Shown: in pieces, positions 29,986-38,498 of the stretch
Position numbering within the stretch: position 1 is the stretch's first letter
Layout: every line of letters starts with the position of its first letter
Assembly: GCA_021802655.1 (NCBI GenBank)
Contig: JAJZRP010000007.1
Coordinates: forward strand, 21,464 to 63,183
DNA length: 41,720 nt
Reading direction: 5' to 3'
From: Pseudomonadota bacterium
GTDB lineage: Bacteria > Pseudomonadota > Gammaproteobacteria > Burkholderiales > JABEVD01
The notes under the pieces: model-generated
What the model was told of the DNA's origin: nothing
Databases searched by the model: none
Seen by the model: only the letters and a program-made list of their open reading frames with translations
Program-made: the position numbers and the translations under genes

Positions 29986-31089
29986 ATGTCAGGAAACAGC
30001 CTAGGCACCCTTTTCTGCGTCACATCGTTCGGCGAAAGCCACGGTCCTGCGATCGGCTGCGTGGTGGATGGCTGCCCGCCCGGAATGGCGCTTTGCGAAA
30101 AAGATATCCAGAAGGATCTGGACCGGCGCAAACCCGGAACTTCCAGGCATGTAACGCAAAGGCGCGAGTCCGACAGGGTGGAAATTCTCTCCGGGGTTTT
30201 CGAAGGAAAAACGACCGGAACGCCCATTGCGCTCCTCATCCGCAACGAAGACCAAAGGAGCCGGGATTACGGCAACCTTGCGGAAACCTTCCGGCCCGGC
30301 CATGCCGACTACACCTATTGGCAGAAATACGGCATCAGGGACCACCGGGGCGGGGGACGCTCTTCCGCCAGGGAAACTGCAGCAAGGGTGGCTGCAGGGG
30401 CGATCGCCAAAAAATGGCTGAACCTGCGCCACGGCGTCGTAATCAGGGGTTATCTCTCCCGGCTCGGGCCGATCGAAATTCCTTTTGAAAACTGGGAAGC
30501 CGTCGATGCAAATCCATTCTTCTCCCCGAATTCCGGCATAGTGCAGGAGCTTGAGGACTACATGGATGCGCTGCGCAAATCCGGGGATTCGGTCGGAGCT
30601 GAAATCACTGTGATCGCGGAGAACATGCAGGTGGGATGGGGAGAACCGGTCTACGACAGGCTGGATGCCGAAATCGCCTATGCCCTGATGAGCATCAACG
30701 CCGTCAAGGGCGTGGAAATCGGGGACGGCTTCGACTGCGTTGCCCAGAAAGGTACCGAGCACGGCGACGAGATGACGTCGAAAGGTTTTCTCAGCAACCA
30801 TGCGGGCGGCATCCTGGGCGGCATCTCCACGGGACAGGATATCGTCGCGCGCATCGCGGTCAAACCCACTTCCAGCATCCGACTGCCCAGACGCAGCATA
30901 GACAAGGCGGCTAAGGACATCCAGGTCGAGACGCACGGGCGCCACGATCCCTGCGTCGGGATACGCGCCACCCCGATCGCGGAAGCAATGCTTGCGCTCG
31001 TGCTGATCGACCATGCATTGAGGCACAGGGCGCAGAATATGGAGGTTTCCTGCCCCACGCCGAAAATTCCGGGCAAGGCCCGGGACTGA
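29986..31089 (+). CDS. aroC: Chorismate synthase
   Basis: A 367-residue FMN-dependent enzyme turning EPSP into chorismate, the end of the shikimate pathway. Signatures are [20 protein letters not shown] (about 11-30), the [19 protein letters not shown] segment and [20 protein letters not shown], with the C-terminal [18 protein letters not shown] start at ATG 29986 ([10 protein letters not shown]), with GGA six bases upstream. The MFS gene follows after 3 bp, so it is probably cotranscribed. Confidence 0.96.
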   Translation: MSGNSLGTLFCVTSFGESHGPAIGCVVDGCPPGMALCEKDIQKDLDRRKPGTSRHVTQRRESDRVEILSGVFEGKTTGTPIALLIRNEDQRSRDYGNLAETFRPGHADYTYWQKYGIRDHRGGGRSSARETAARVAAGAIAKKWLNLRHGVVIRGYLSRLGPIEIPFENWEAVDANPFFSPNSGIVQELEDYMDALRKSGDSVGAEITVIAENMQVGWGEPVYDRLDAEIAYALMSINAVKGVEIGDGFDCVAQKGTEHGDEMTSKGFLSNHAGGILGGISTGQDIVARIAVKPTSSIRLPRRSIDKAAKDIQVETHGRHDPCVGIRATPIAEAMLALVLIDHALRHRAQNMEVSCPTPKIPGKARD

Positions 31090-31092
31090 GCT

Positions 31093-32241
31093 TTGCCGGA
31101 AAAGATTCCCTACTGGCGCCTTTCCGGGTTCTATTTCTCCTATTTCGCCTTCCTCGGCGCTTTCACCCCCTACTGGAGCCTGTACCTCAAGTCGCTCGAT
31201 TTCAGCGCATTCCAGATCGGCATCCTGATGTCGATATTGCATGTGATGCGGCTGTTCGCGCCCCATTTCTGGGGATGGCGGGCCGACAGGACCGGAAAGC
31301 GGATAGGCATCGTCAGGACGACCGCCCTGTTTGGCCTGCTCGCCTATCTCGGCGTATTTTTCGGCAAGGATTTCCTTTGGCTCTTTGCCGTCATGATGCT
31401 GATGAATTTCTTCTGGAGCTCGAACCTGCCGCTCGTTGAAGCGACGACGCTGGGCCATCTCGACGGAAAAGTCGGGAAATACGGCACGATCCGCTCCTGG
31501 GGATCTGCGGGCTTCATATTTTCGGTGATCACGCTCGGCTATCTCCTCGACCGCATGCCCGTCGCTGCACTGCTCTGGGCCATACTCGGCTTCATGATCG
31601 GCATTCTTTTCTTCTCCCGAAAAATTCCCGAAGCGAAAAACACCCCGCACGAAACCGACTCAGTTTCCGTCTGGAACATATTGGGCAAAAGCGAAGTCAT
31701 CGCGCTTTTCGCTTCCTGCCTTCTGATGACGGCAGCGCACGGCCCCTATTACACTTTCTATTCGATCTATCTCGTTGCGCACGGCTACCCGAAAAGCAGC
31801 GTGGGCTGGCTTTGGGGATTGGGCGTCATCTGCGAAATCGGCGTATTCTTCCTGATGCCGAAAATCATGGCGAGATTCTCCCTGAAAGCGATCCTCGCCT
31901 TCAGCCTTGGATGCGCCGCACTGCGGTTTTCCCTGATCGGATGGGCAGTGGACGTTCCAATTCTGGTCATCCTCGCCCAAACCCTGCATGCAGCGACTTT
32001 CGGCGCGCACCATGCCGCAGCAATGGCCGCCACCCATCATTTCTTCAGGGGAAGATACCAGGCCAGAGGGCAGTCCTTCTATACCAGTCTGGTTTATGGC
32101 GCCGGAGGTATTCTGGGCGCACTGGGAGGAGGTTATGCCTGGGGTGCCTTCGGACCCCAGATCACTTTCAGCCTCGGCTCAATTGCAGCTCTTGCCGGAC
32201 TCCTCTGGCTGCTCCTGAAATTCAGGCTTTCACCCGGCTGA
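31093..32241 (+). CDS. MFS transporter, HcaT/LacY-like (MFS_1-like) family
   Basis: 382 residues and 12 predicted helices. The N-terminal part (YWRLSGFYFSYFAFLGAFTP-YWSLYLKSLDFSAFQIG) and the WGWRADRTGKR loop match the MFS group that contains the E. coli 3-phenylpropionate permease HcaT. In betaproteobacteria a gene of this type often follows aroC, but no substrate has been settled to my knowledge. The start is TTG 31093, three bases after the aroC stop; no ATG alternative keeps helix 1. Its end overlaps spoT on the other strand by 20 bp. Confidence 0.85.
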   Translation: MPEKIPYWRLSGFYFSYFAFLGAFTPYWSLYLKSLDFSAFQIGILMSILHVMRLFAPHFWGWRADRTGKRIGIVRTTALFGLLAYLGVFFGKDFLWLFAVMMLMNFFWSSNLPLVEATTLGHLDGKVGKYGTIRSWGSAGFIFSVITLGYLLDRMPVAALLWAILGFMIGILFFSRKIPEAKNTPHETDSVSVWNILGKSEVIALFASCLLMTAAHGPYYTFYSIYLVAHGYPKSSVGWLWGLGVICEIGVFFLMPKIMARFSLKAILAFSLGCAALRFSLIGWAVDVPILVILAQTLHAATFGAHHAAAMAATHHFFRGRYQARGQSFYTSLVYGAGGILGALGGGYAWGAFGPQITFSLGSIAALAGLLWLLLKFRLSPG

Positions 32242-34324
32242 TCTTGACCACATCCGGAATCCTGCGCAGGGCGCGCATCACCTGGGCAAGGTGCATCCTG
32301 TTGCTGACCTGGAGGGTAAAGTTGATGGTGGTGTAGCTTCCCTCCCCTTCCATGCTGATATTCTCGATATTGGAGCCCGCCTCGGCAATTTCAGCAGCGA
32401 CCCTGGCAAGCACCCCGCGCTGGTTCCTGACTTCGAGCCTGATGCTGACATCGAATTGCCGGGTGATCTCGCTGTCCCATTCGACATCCAGGCATTTCGC
32501 CGGATCGACCCTGCTTTTGCGGACCACGGGACAATCATGGGTATGGATGATGAGCCCCTGCCCTTTCTTGATGAAGCCGAGTATCGGATCCCCGGGAATC
32601 GGGCTGCAGCATTTGGCGAATTCGACAGCCATGCCTTCGGAACCGCGTATGACGAGCGGGGCGGGTTTCCCCTCAGGAGAGGCGACCTCCCCGTTGACAA
32701 GCCGTTTCGCCACGACGATGCCGAGCCGCCGCCCCAACCCGATGTCGGTCAGGATGTCCTGGCGCGACTTGGCTCCGGTCGACTTCAGCAATCTGTCCCA
32801 TTTCGCATCGTCCACCGACTCGGACGGAATCTTGAGCGCAACCATCGCCTGATTGAGCAGCCGCTCTCCCAGCATGGCGGACTGCTCATGCTGCATCGTT
32901 TTCAGGTAATGCCGGATATGCGTCCTGGCTTTGCCAGTGATCACGTATTCCAGCCATGCCGGGTTGGGCTTGGCGTAGGGCGCGGTGAGTATTTCCACCG
33001 TATCCCCGTTCCTGAGCGGCGTTCTCAAGGGTTTCAATTCCCCGTTGATCCTGACGGAAAGGCAGCGGCTCCCGATGTCGGTATGCACGCTGTAGGCGAA
33101 ATCGACCGGAGTCGCCCCCTTGGGCAGCACCAGAATCTTGCCCTTGGGCGTGAATACATAGATCTCGTCGGGGAAAAGATCGACCTTGAGATGCTCCAGG
33201 AACTCCACGGAATCCGTGCTCTCCCCGAGGGATTCGAGCAGGCTCTGCAGCCATTGATGGGTTTTGCGCTGCATCTCGCTCAGATTGGCTTCCGAACTCT
33301 TGTACAGCCAGTGGGATGCGACGCCGGCTTCGGCGATCTTGTGCATCTCCGTGGTTCTGATCTGGATCTCGATCGGGGTGCCGTAGGGGCCGAAAAGCGA
33401 GGTATGCAGCGATTGATATCCGTTCGATTTGGGAAGGGCGATGTAATCCTTGAATTTTCCCGGAATAGGCTTGTAGAGGCCGTGAAGCACGCCCAGTGCG
33501 TAGTAGCAGGTCGGAATGTCCTTCACCACCACCCTGAAGCCATAAATATCCTGAACTTCCGAGAAACTCAGTTTTTTCTCAAGCATCTTCCGGTAAATAC
33601 TGTAAAGATGCTTCTCCCGTCCGGTGGTCTGGGCCTCGATTCCGGCTTCCTTGAGGCGCTGTACGATGTTGTCCAGGATCTTGCCGACCACTTCGCGCCG
33701 GTTTCCCCGCGCCGCCTTGATCGCCTTGCTGAATACCCTGTACCGGTAGGGATAGAGATGCTTGAAGGAGAGGTCTTCGAGTTCCTGGTAGATGCTGTTG
33801 AGCCCCATGCGGTTGGCGATCTGGGCATAGATTTCCAGGGTTTCCCGCGCGATGCGCTTTCTTTTCGCAGGATACATCGCATCCAGGGTGCGCATGTTGT
33901 GCAGCCTGTCTGCGAGCTTGATCAGGATCACGCGTACATCGCTCGCCATCGCGAGCAGCATTTTCCTGAAATTCTCCGCCTGGGCGTCTTCCTGGGTCTG
34001 GAATTCGATCCTGTCGAGCTTGCTGACGCCGTCCACGAGATCCGCCACCGGCTGGCCGAACAGATTCGCAAGCTGCTCCTTGGTGACGGCGGTATCTTCC
34101 ATCACGTCGTGCAGCAGGGCTGCAGTCAGGGTTTGCCCGTCAAGACGCCACTCGGCCAGAATCCTGGCGACGGCGAGCGGGTGGGAGATGTAAGGGTCTC
34201 CCGATATTCTGAACTGTCCCTGGTGCGCTGCTTCGCTGAAACGATAGGCGGATTCGACTTGCAGCGCATCCTCCGGCTTAAGGTAGCCGGATATTTCCCT
34301 GGTGGGCAGGGGTTCTTCAGGCAA
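32222..34324 (-). CDS. spoT: Bifunctional (p)ppGpp synthetase/hydrolase (SpoT/Rel)
   Basis: A 700-residue long RSH protein. The hydrolase HD domain is intact (His48 in YISHPLAVARIL, His72-Asp73 in ALLHDVMEDT, and KLADRLHNMRT). The synthetase domain has YGFRVVVKDIPTCYYALG and KDYIALPKSNGYQSLHTSL. TGS (about 385-450, VFTPKGKILVLPKGATPVDF), a zinc-finger-like helical region and a C-terminal ACT domain (about 625-700) follow. An intact HD domain and an RSH-type synthetase loop predict both activities. It follows rpoZ by 5 bp in the conserved gmk-rpoZ-spoT order. Confidence 0.95.
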   Translation of the reverse strand: MPEEPLPTREISGYLKPEDALQVESAYRFSEAAHQGQFRISGDPYISHPLAVARILAEWRLDGQTLTAALLHDVMEDTAVTKEQLANLFGQPVADLVDGVSKLDRIEFQTQEDAQAENFRKMLLAMASDVRVILIKLADRLHNMRTLDAMYPAKRKRIARETLEIYAQIANRMGLNSIYQELEDLSFKHLYPYRYRVFSKAIKAARGNRREVVGKILDNIVQRLKEAGIEAQTTGREKHLYSIYRKMLEKKLSFSEVQDIYGFRVVVKDIPTCYYALGVLHGLYKPIPGKFKDYIALPKSNGYQSLHTSLFGPYGTPIEIQIRTTEMHKIAEAGVASHWLYKSSEANLSEMQRKTHQWLQSLLESLGESTDSVEFLEHLKVDLFPDEIYVFTPKGKILVLPKGATPVDFAYSVHTDIGSRCLSVRINGELKPLRTPLRNGDTVEILTAPYAKPNPAWLEYVITGKARTHIRHYLKTMQHEQSAMLGERLLNQAMVALKIPSESVDDAKWDRLLKSTGAKSRQDILTDIGLGRRLGIVVAKRLVNGEVASPEGKPAPLVIRGSEGMAVEFAKCCSPIPGDPILGFIKKGQGLIIHTHDCPVVRKSRVDPAKCLDVEWDSEITRQFDVSIRLEVRNQRGVLARVAAEIAEAGSNIENISMEGEGSYTTINFTLQVSNRMHLAQVMRALRRIPDVVKISRVKA

Positions 34325-34329
34325 GGCGC

Positions 34330-34536
34330 CTACGCCAGACCCTTGTTGAGCACTTCCAAACCCACCTTGCCTGCGGCGACTTCCCGCAGGGCGATCACGG
34401 TGGGTTTGTCGCGGTTGGGCTCCACCATCGGGTTCGAGCCGTTGGCAATCTGCCTCGCCCGGATCGTCGCGGCGAGGGTGAGCTCGAAGCGGTTGGGAAT
34501 GTTTTCGAGACAGTCGTCTATGGTGATGCGTGCCAT
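34330..34536 (-). CDS. rpoZ: RNA polymerase omega subunit
   Basis: 68 residues: [20 protein letters not shown], then the conserved RARQIANG and [18 protein letters not shown]. Omega helps assemble the beta-prime subunit and forms one ppGpp site in proteobacterial polymerase, which suits its position next to spoT. It lies 10 bp after gmk. Confidence 0.96.
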   Translation of the reverse strand: MARITIDDCLENIPNRFELTLAATIRARQIANGSNPMVEPNRDKPTVIALREVAAGKVGLEVLNKGLA

Positions 34537-34546
34537 TTGGTTTCCT

Positions 34547-35155
34547 TCAGATAAGCGCTTGTATCAATTGATGGTGTCTGGCGAGCTGGCTTGCAAGCTT
34601 CAGCCGTTCCGCCCTGATGATGCTGGCAAGATCCAGCTTCGCCTCTTCCATGTCGTCGTTAATGATAACATAGTCGAATTCTTTCACATGCCCCATCTCT
34701 TCGCGGGCAGCCGCTATGCGCCTCTCTATCACTTCGATGCTGTCCTGACCGCGTCCGGTCAGGCGCGCCTTCAGGGCATCGACCGAAGGCGGGAGGATGA
34801 AGATGCCAACAGTTCCGGAAACGAGCTTTCTCACCTGGGCAGCGCCCTGCCAGTCGATTTCGAGCAGGATGTCGCACCCCTTCTGTCTTTCGGTCTCGAT
34901 CCATTTGCGCGAAGTGCCGTAGTAATTGCCGTGCACATGGGCGCTTTCGAGAAATTCCCCGTGCTTTTGCATTTCCTCGAAAACTTCCCCGGAAACGAAG
35001 CAATAGTCGCGCCCGTCCACTTCTCCCGGCCGCGGCATGCGCGTGGTGAAGGAGACGGAAAGGTGTACATTGGGGTCGGCCTCGAGCAGCGCCCTCACCA
35101 AACTGGTTTTTCCCGCCCCCGAGGGCGCGCTGATGATGAAAAGATTTCCGGTCAT
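34547..35155 (-). CDS. gmk: Guanylate kinase
   Basis: A 202-residue enzyme phosphorylating GMP to GDP. The P-loop is [11 protein letters not shown] (about 9-19); the GMP-binding part is [21 protein letters not shown] start at ATG 35155 ([15 protein letters not shown]); the frame stays open for 45 codons upstream, but those codons are not gmk-like. In most relatives yicC stands immediately before gmk. Here kup does, and yicC is 4.7 kb away. Confidence 0.96.
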   Translation of the reverse strand: MTGNLFIISAPSGAGKTSLVRALLEADPNVHLSVSFTTRMPRPGEVDGRDYCFVSGEVFEEMQKHGEFLESAHVHGNYYGTSRKWIETERQKGCDILLEIDWQGAAQVRKLVSGTVGIFILPPSVDALKARLTGRGQDSIEVIERRIAAAREEMGHVKEFDYVIINDDMEEAKLDLASIIRAERLKLASQLARHHQLIQALI

Positions 35156-35213
35156 GTCGATATCAGTTCTCAATGTTCGATTGTACCCAGTCTGCGCCCG
35201 AACCGAAAGCGGG

Positions 35214-37085
35214 CTACAGGACCACCTGGGCGCCGATCTCGACCACCCGGTTGGGAGGAAGCCGGAAGAAGGGAACGGCGCTGCCCGCATTGCGGAACAT
35301 GGCGACGAAAAGCTTCTCGCGCCAAAGCGCCATTTTGTGCCCCGCCTTCGGGATCAGCATTTCCCTGGAAAGAAAATAGGATGTATCCATCGGCTCGAGC
35401 GCCAGGATCTTCTGGGCAAAAAGCGCTTTGGGCAGGTTGGGCTCGTCCTTGAAGCCGAACCGGACGATCATGCGGTGGAATCCGTTTTGCAAATCCCGGT
35501 ATTCAATGCGCTCATCCACCGGAACATGGGGAATTTCCTGCACCAGCACGTTGAGGATTACCACCCTTTCGTGCAGTACCTTGTTGTGCTTCAGGTTGTG
35601 CAGGAGCGCATGCGGCACGCCTTCGGGATTGGCCGTCAGGAAAACCGCCGTTCCCGATACCCTGACGACAGAATCACGGGAAAGCGATGCGACGAAAGGT
35701 TCAAGCGCTATCGATTCGCGCTTCATGCGCTCCGCAAGCAGAACTCTCCCCTGCTTCCAGGTCGTCATCAGGGTGAAGATGACAGATGCGAGAACGAGCG
35801 GGAACCAGCCTCCCTCCTCGATCTTGATCAGATTGGCGCCAAAAAAGGCGAGATCGATTGTCATCAGGGGCAAAATCAGCAGCGCCCCCCTGATCAGCCC
35901 CCATCCCCAAAGTCTGCGGACGACAATGAAGGCAAGGAGGCTGGTCACGGTCATGGTGCCGGTCACGGCGATGCCGTAGGCCGATGCGAGGCTGGACGAA
36001 GTCCTGAATCCGAGGACAAGGGCTGCCACTGCGAGAAGCAGGGTCCAGTTGATCCCCGGAACGTAGATTTGACCGATCTCTTCCTCGGAAGTGTGCTGGG
36101 TCTCCATTCTGGGCGCATAACCCAGCCTGATGGCCTGACTGGTCATCGAAAACGCGCCTGAAATGACCGCCTGTGAGGCAATCACCGTCGCTGCCGTGGA
36201 AAGGAGGACGAGAGGAAAAAGCGCCCAGTGCGGAGCGAGGAGATAGAAGGGGTTGGCTATCGCCTTCGGATCGTGGATCAGGAGCGCGCCCTGGCCGAAA
36301 TAATTGAGCAGCAGAGCAGGCAGCACGAAGCCGAACCAGGCGAGCTGTATGGGCTTTCTGCCGAAATGCCCCATGTCGGCATAGAGCGCTTCCGCCCCTG
36401 TCAGCGCCAGCACCACTCCACCCAGGGAAAGAAAGCCTATCCCGGGATTTTTCTCCAGGAAAAACATGCCGTGCACGGGATTGAATGCGCCCAGCACATG
36501 CGGCTCGGACAGGATGCTGCGGATGCCGAACAGCGCCAGCACCAGGAACCAGAGGCACATGATTGGGCCGAAAAGAGTCCCCACGCTCGCAGTGCCCTTG
36601 CGCTGGAAGAAAAATAGCGCAAACAATATCGCGAGCGTCATGGGGATCACATAGCTCTTGAAGAGCGGACTCGCCACCTGCAATCCCTCGACTGCGGAAA
36701 GGACGGAGATGGCCGGCGTGATGACGCCATCCCCGTAAAACAGCGCCGCGCCGAACAGCCCCAGCATCAGGATTGTCGCGCGCCGCCTGCCATTTTTCCC
36801 CAGCTTGCCGAGAACCAGCGAGAGCAATGCCATGATGCCCCCCTCTCCCTTGTTGTCGGCGTGCATGATGAATACCACGTATTTGAAGGAAACCACGATC
36901 ATCAGCGACCAGAAAATCAGGGAAAGGATGCCGAGGATGTTTTCCTGATTCAATGGGACGGGATGCATCCCGGCAGTGAATATCGTGTTCAGGGTGTAGA
37001 GCGGACTGGTTCCGATGTCGCCGTAAACTATTCCCAGGGCGGCAAGAGAAAGGGTGATGAGGCCGGACTTGCCGTTTTTTTCCAT
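35214..37085 (-). CDS. kup: Low-affinity potassium transporter Kup
   Basis: A 623-residue KUP/HAK/KT K+:H+ symporter. About 12 membrane helices occupy residues 1-430; the hallmark is LGIVYGDIGTSPLYTLNTIF at about residues 15-34, followed by YGDGVITPAISVLSAVEGL and TGAEALYADMGHFG. The hydrophilic C-terminal part (about 450-623) is cytoplasmic. Start ATG 37085; the frame upstream of it is not conserved. It follows atpC by 73 bp, a gap that contains a nested inverted repeat, and precedes gmk by 58 bp. Part of the four-gene insertion between yicC and gmk. Confidence 0.95.
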   Translation of the reverse strand: MEKNGKSGLITLSLAALGIVYGDIGTSPLYTLNTIFTAGMHPVPLNQENILGILSLIFWSLMIVVSFKYVVFIMHADNKGEGGIMALLSLVLGKLGKNGRRRATILMLGLFGAALFYGDGVITPAISVLSAVEGLQVASPLFKSYVIPMTLAILFALFFFQRKGTASVGTLFGPIMCLWFLVLALFGIRSILSEPHVLGAFNPVHGMFFLEKNPGIGFLSLGGVVLALTGAEALYADMGHFGRKPIQLAWFGFVLPALLLNYFGQGALLIHDPKAIANPFYLLAPHWALFPLVLLSTAATVIASQAVISGAFSMTSQAIRLGYAPRMETQHTSEEEIGQIYVPGINWTLLLAVAALVLGFRTSSSLASAYGIAVTGTMTVTSLLAFIVVRRLWGWGLIRGALLILPLMTIDLAFFGANLIKIEEGGWFPLVLASVIFTLMTTWKQGRVLLAERMKRESIALEPFVASLSRDSVVRVSGTAVFLTANPEGVPHALLHNLKHNKVLHERVVILNVLVQEIPHVPVDERIEYRDLQNGFHRMIVRFGFKDEPNLPKALFAQKILALEPMDTSYFLSREMLIPKAGHKMALWREKLFVAMFRNAGSAVPFFRLPPNRVVEIGAQVVL

Positions 37086-37112
37086 GCTTTGAGGACCTGC
37101 TCCAAGAAATGT

Positions 37113-37142
37113 CGGCCAAGGATAGCCGATCCGGCAAGGCCG
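37113..37142 (-). other. Nested inverted repeat between atpC and kup
   Basis: Outer arms CGGCC/GGCCG (37113-37117 and 37138-37142) enclose an inner hairpin GCCG-n3-CGGC (37125-37135). The minus-strand RNA could fold here, between atpC and kup. No T-run follows, so it is not a standard terminator; it could be a processing or stability element or a regulator site. Confidence 0.35.
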
Positions 37143-37158
37143 ATCAACCGCAAACACC

Positions 37159-37590
37159 CTAAATCCCTTTCCTGCGGTGTTTCAACTGCATAATCCCGTT
37201 CAGGTCCCGAAATGCCGCAGCCAGATCCGCTTCGATTTTCGCATATTCCAGAGCCGTGACGCGATTTTTCATGGTTTCATCGACCTTCTTTTTTTCATCC
37301 CTGAGCCTGTCTTCGCTCATTTCCTCCTCGACGATGGCAAGATCGGAAAGAATGGTCACCCGTCTCGGCTGCACTTCCAGCATGCCGCTGGAGATATAGA
37401 CAACTTCCTCGTCGCTCCGCTCGGGAAGCCTCAGGCGCACAATTCCCGAGCGGAGCCGCGCGATCATCGGGGCATGCCCCGGGTAGATGCCGACTTCCCC
37501 CAGTTCTGCAGGGGCGACCACGAATTCGGCAAGGCCCGAAAAGATTGATCTTTCTATGCTGACGATGTCCACCTGAACGGTCATTGCCAT
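37159..37590 (-). CDS. atpC: F1 ATP synthase epsilon subunit, orphan copy
   Basis: A 143-residue full-length epsilon. The N-terminal beta-sandwich (about 1-88) starts MAMTVQVDIVSIERSIFSGL and contains VGIYPGHAPMIARLRSGIVR (the LPGH segment). The C-terminal helical pair (about 90-143) is the part that in other epsilons blocks ATP hydrolysis. It reads as betaproteobacterial but with several changes at usually conserved sites, for example VVAPAELGEVGIYPGH. It starts 15 bp after atpG. In a normal operon atpD (about 1.4 kb) lies between these two. No atpD trace fits in the gap. Function as an F1 part depends on alpha and beta encoded elsewhere. Confidence 0.93.
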   Translation of the reverse strand: MAMTVQVDIVSIERSIFSGLAEFVVAPAELGEVGIYPGHAPMIARLRSGIVRLRLPERSDEEVVYISSGMLEVQPRRVTILSDLAIVEEEMSEDRLRDEKKKVDETMKNRVTALEYAKIEADLAAAFRDLNGIMQLKHRRKGI

Positions 37591-37605
37591 ATACTGGTTT
37601 TCCTT

Positions 37606-38469
37606 TCAGACGGCCGACGCACCGGCAATGATTTCCGTGATTTCCTCGGTGATCGCAGTTTGCCTCGCCTTGTGGTAAATCTGTTTCAGTTCATCCATGA
37701 CATGACCTGCGTTGTCGGATGCCGCCTTCATCGCGACCATGCGCGCGCCCTGCTCGGATGCCATATTTTCGGCAACGGCAAGGTAAATCTGCGACTCGAT
37801 ATAGCGCCTCAGCATCTCGTCCACGATGATTTTCGGATCGGGCTCGTAAATGTAGTCCCAATAGCCCGAGGGGCTGCCAAGGCTTTCTCCCTTGAGCGGC
37901 AGCAACTGCTCCATTACGGGCTGATGCAGGATGGTGTTGACAAAGCGCGTATAGCAGATGAAAACCGCATCCAGCTTGCCTTCCCGGTAGGCATGGAGAA
38001 GTTTTCTCGAAGGTCCTGCAAGCTGTTCCATGCGCGGCGTATCCCCGAGTCCGACCGCGCTGGAGATGATGTCGGCATTCATGCGTTTCATGAAGCTGAG
38101 ACCGATGGCCCCCAGGGCGCAGACTTCCAGATCGATTTTCTTCTCGGTCCAGTTTTTCACCTGCCCGAGCACGAAACGCAAAGCATTGCTATTCAGTGCG
38201 CCGCACATGCCCTTGTCGGATGTGACGAGCAGCAGACCTACGCGACGGGCATTTTCCCGAACCGCCAGATAGGGGGACTTGTATTCCGGATGGGCATGGC
38301 TCATGTGCGCCGAAACATTGCGGATTATTTCGCCGTAGGGACGGGCGGCAATCATGCAGTCGCGCACCTTGCGAATTTTGGATTGCGCCACCATTTCCAT
38401 GGCATGAGTGAGCTTCTGCAGATTCCGCACGGTGCCGATCTTGCCACGAATTTCCTGTAAGCTCGCCAT
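37606..38469 (-). CDS. atpG: F1 ATP synthase gamma subunit, orphan copy
   Basis: A 287-residue, normal-length gamma. Both coiled-coil ends are kept: N-terminal MASLQEIRGKIGTVRNLQKL-THAMEMVAQSKIRK, and C-terminal ENMASEQGARMVAMKAASDN followed by the KARQTAITEEITEIIAGA segment that contacts beta. The Rossmann-like middle has LLVTSDKGMCGALNSNALRF and LDAVFICYTRFVNTILHQPV. Differences from the common proteobacterial sequence (KLTHAMEMVAQSK for KITxAMEMVAASK, GMCGALN for GLCGGLN) suggest a diverged paralogue, but the absence of any disruption argues for function. Upstream is a diguanylate cyclase instead of atpA. Confidence 0.94.
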   Translation of the reverse strand: MASLQEIRGKIGTVRNLQKLTHAMEMVAQSKIRKVRDCMIAARPYGEIIRNVSAHMSHAHPEYKSPYLAVRENARRVGLLLVTSDKGMCGALNSNALRFVLGQVKNWTEKKIDLEVCALGAIGLSFMKRMNADIISSAVGLGDTPRMEQLAGPSRKLLHAYREGKLDAVFICYTRFVNTILHQPVMEQLLPLKGESLGSPSGYWDYIYEPDPKIIVDEMLRRYIESQIYLAVAENMASEQGARMVAMKAASDNAGHVMDELKQIYHKARQTAITEEITEIIAGASAV

Positions 38470-38498
38470 GCTTCGCTTGCTCCCGAAAGGGAAATCGG

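Noticed and set aside
32222-34324. Hydrolase-dead RelA instead of a bifunctional enzyme
   Set aside because: The HD metal-binding residues (His48, His72, Asp73) and the later Asp in KLADRLHN are present, so hydrolase activity is expected.
32291-35452. A 1053-codon open frame on the plus strand across spoT, rpoZ and gmk
   Set aside because: It lies antisense to three well-identified genes and spans their boundaries; an artefact of GC-rich third positions.
37159-38469. N-type (Na+-pumping) ATPase operon
   Set aside because: In N-ATPase operons atpD and atpC come first and atpG last, with atpQ and atpR present; none of this context is here.
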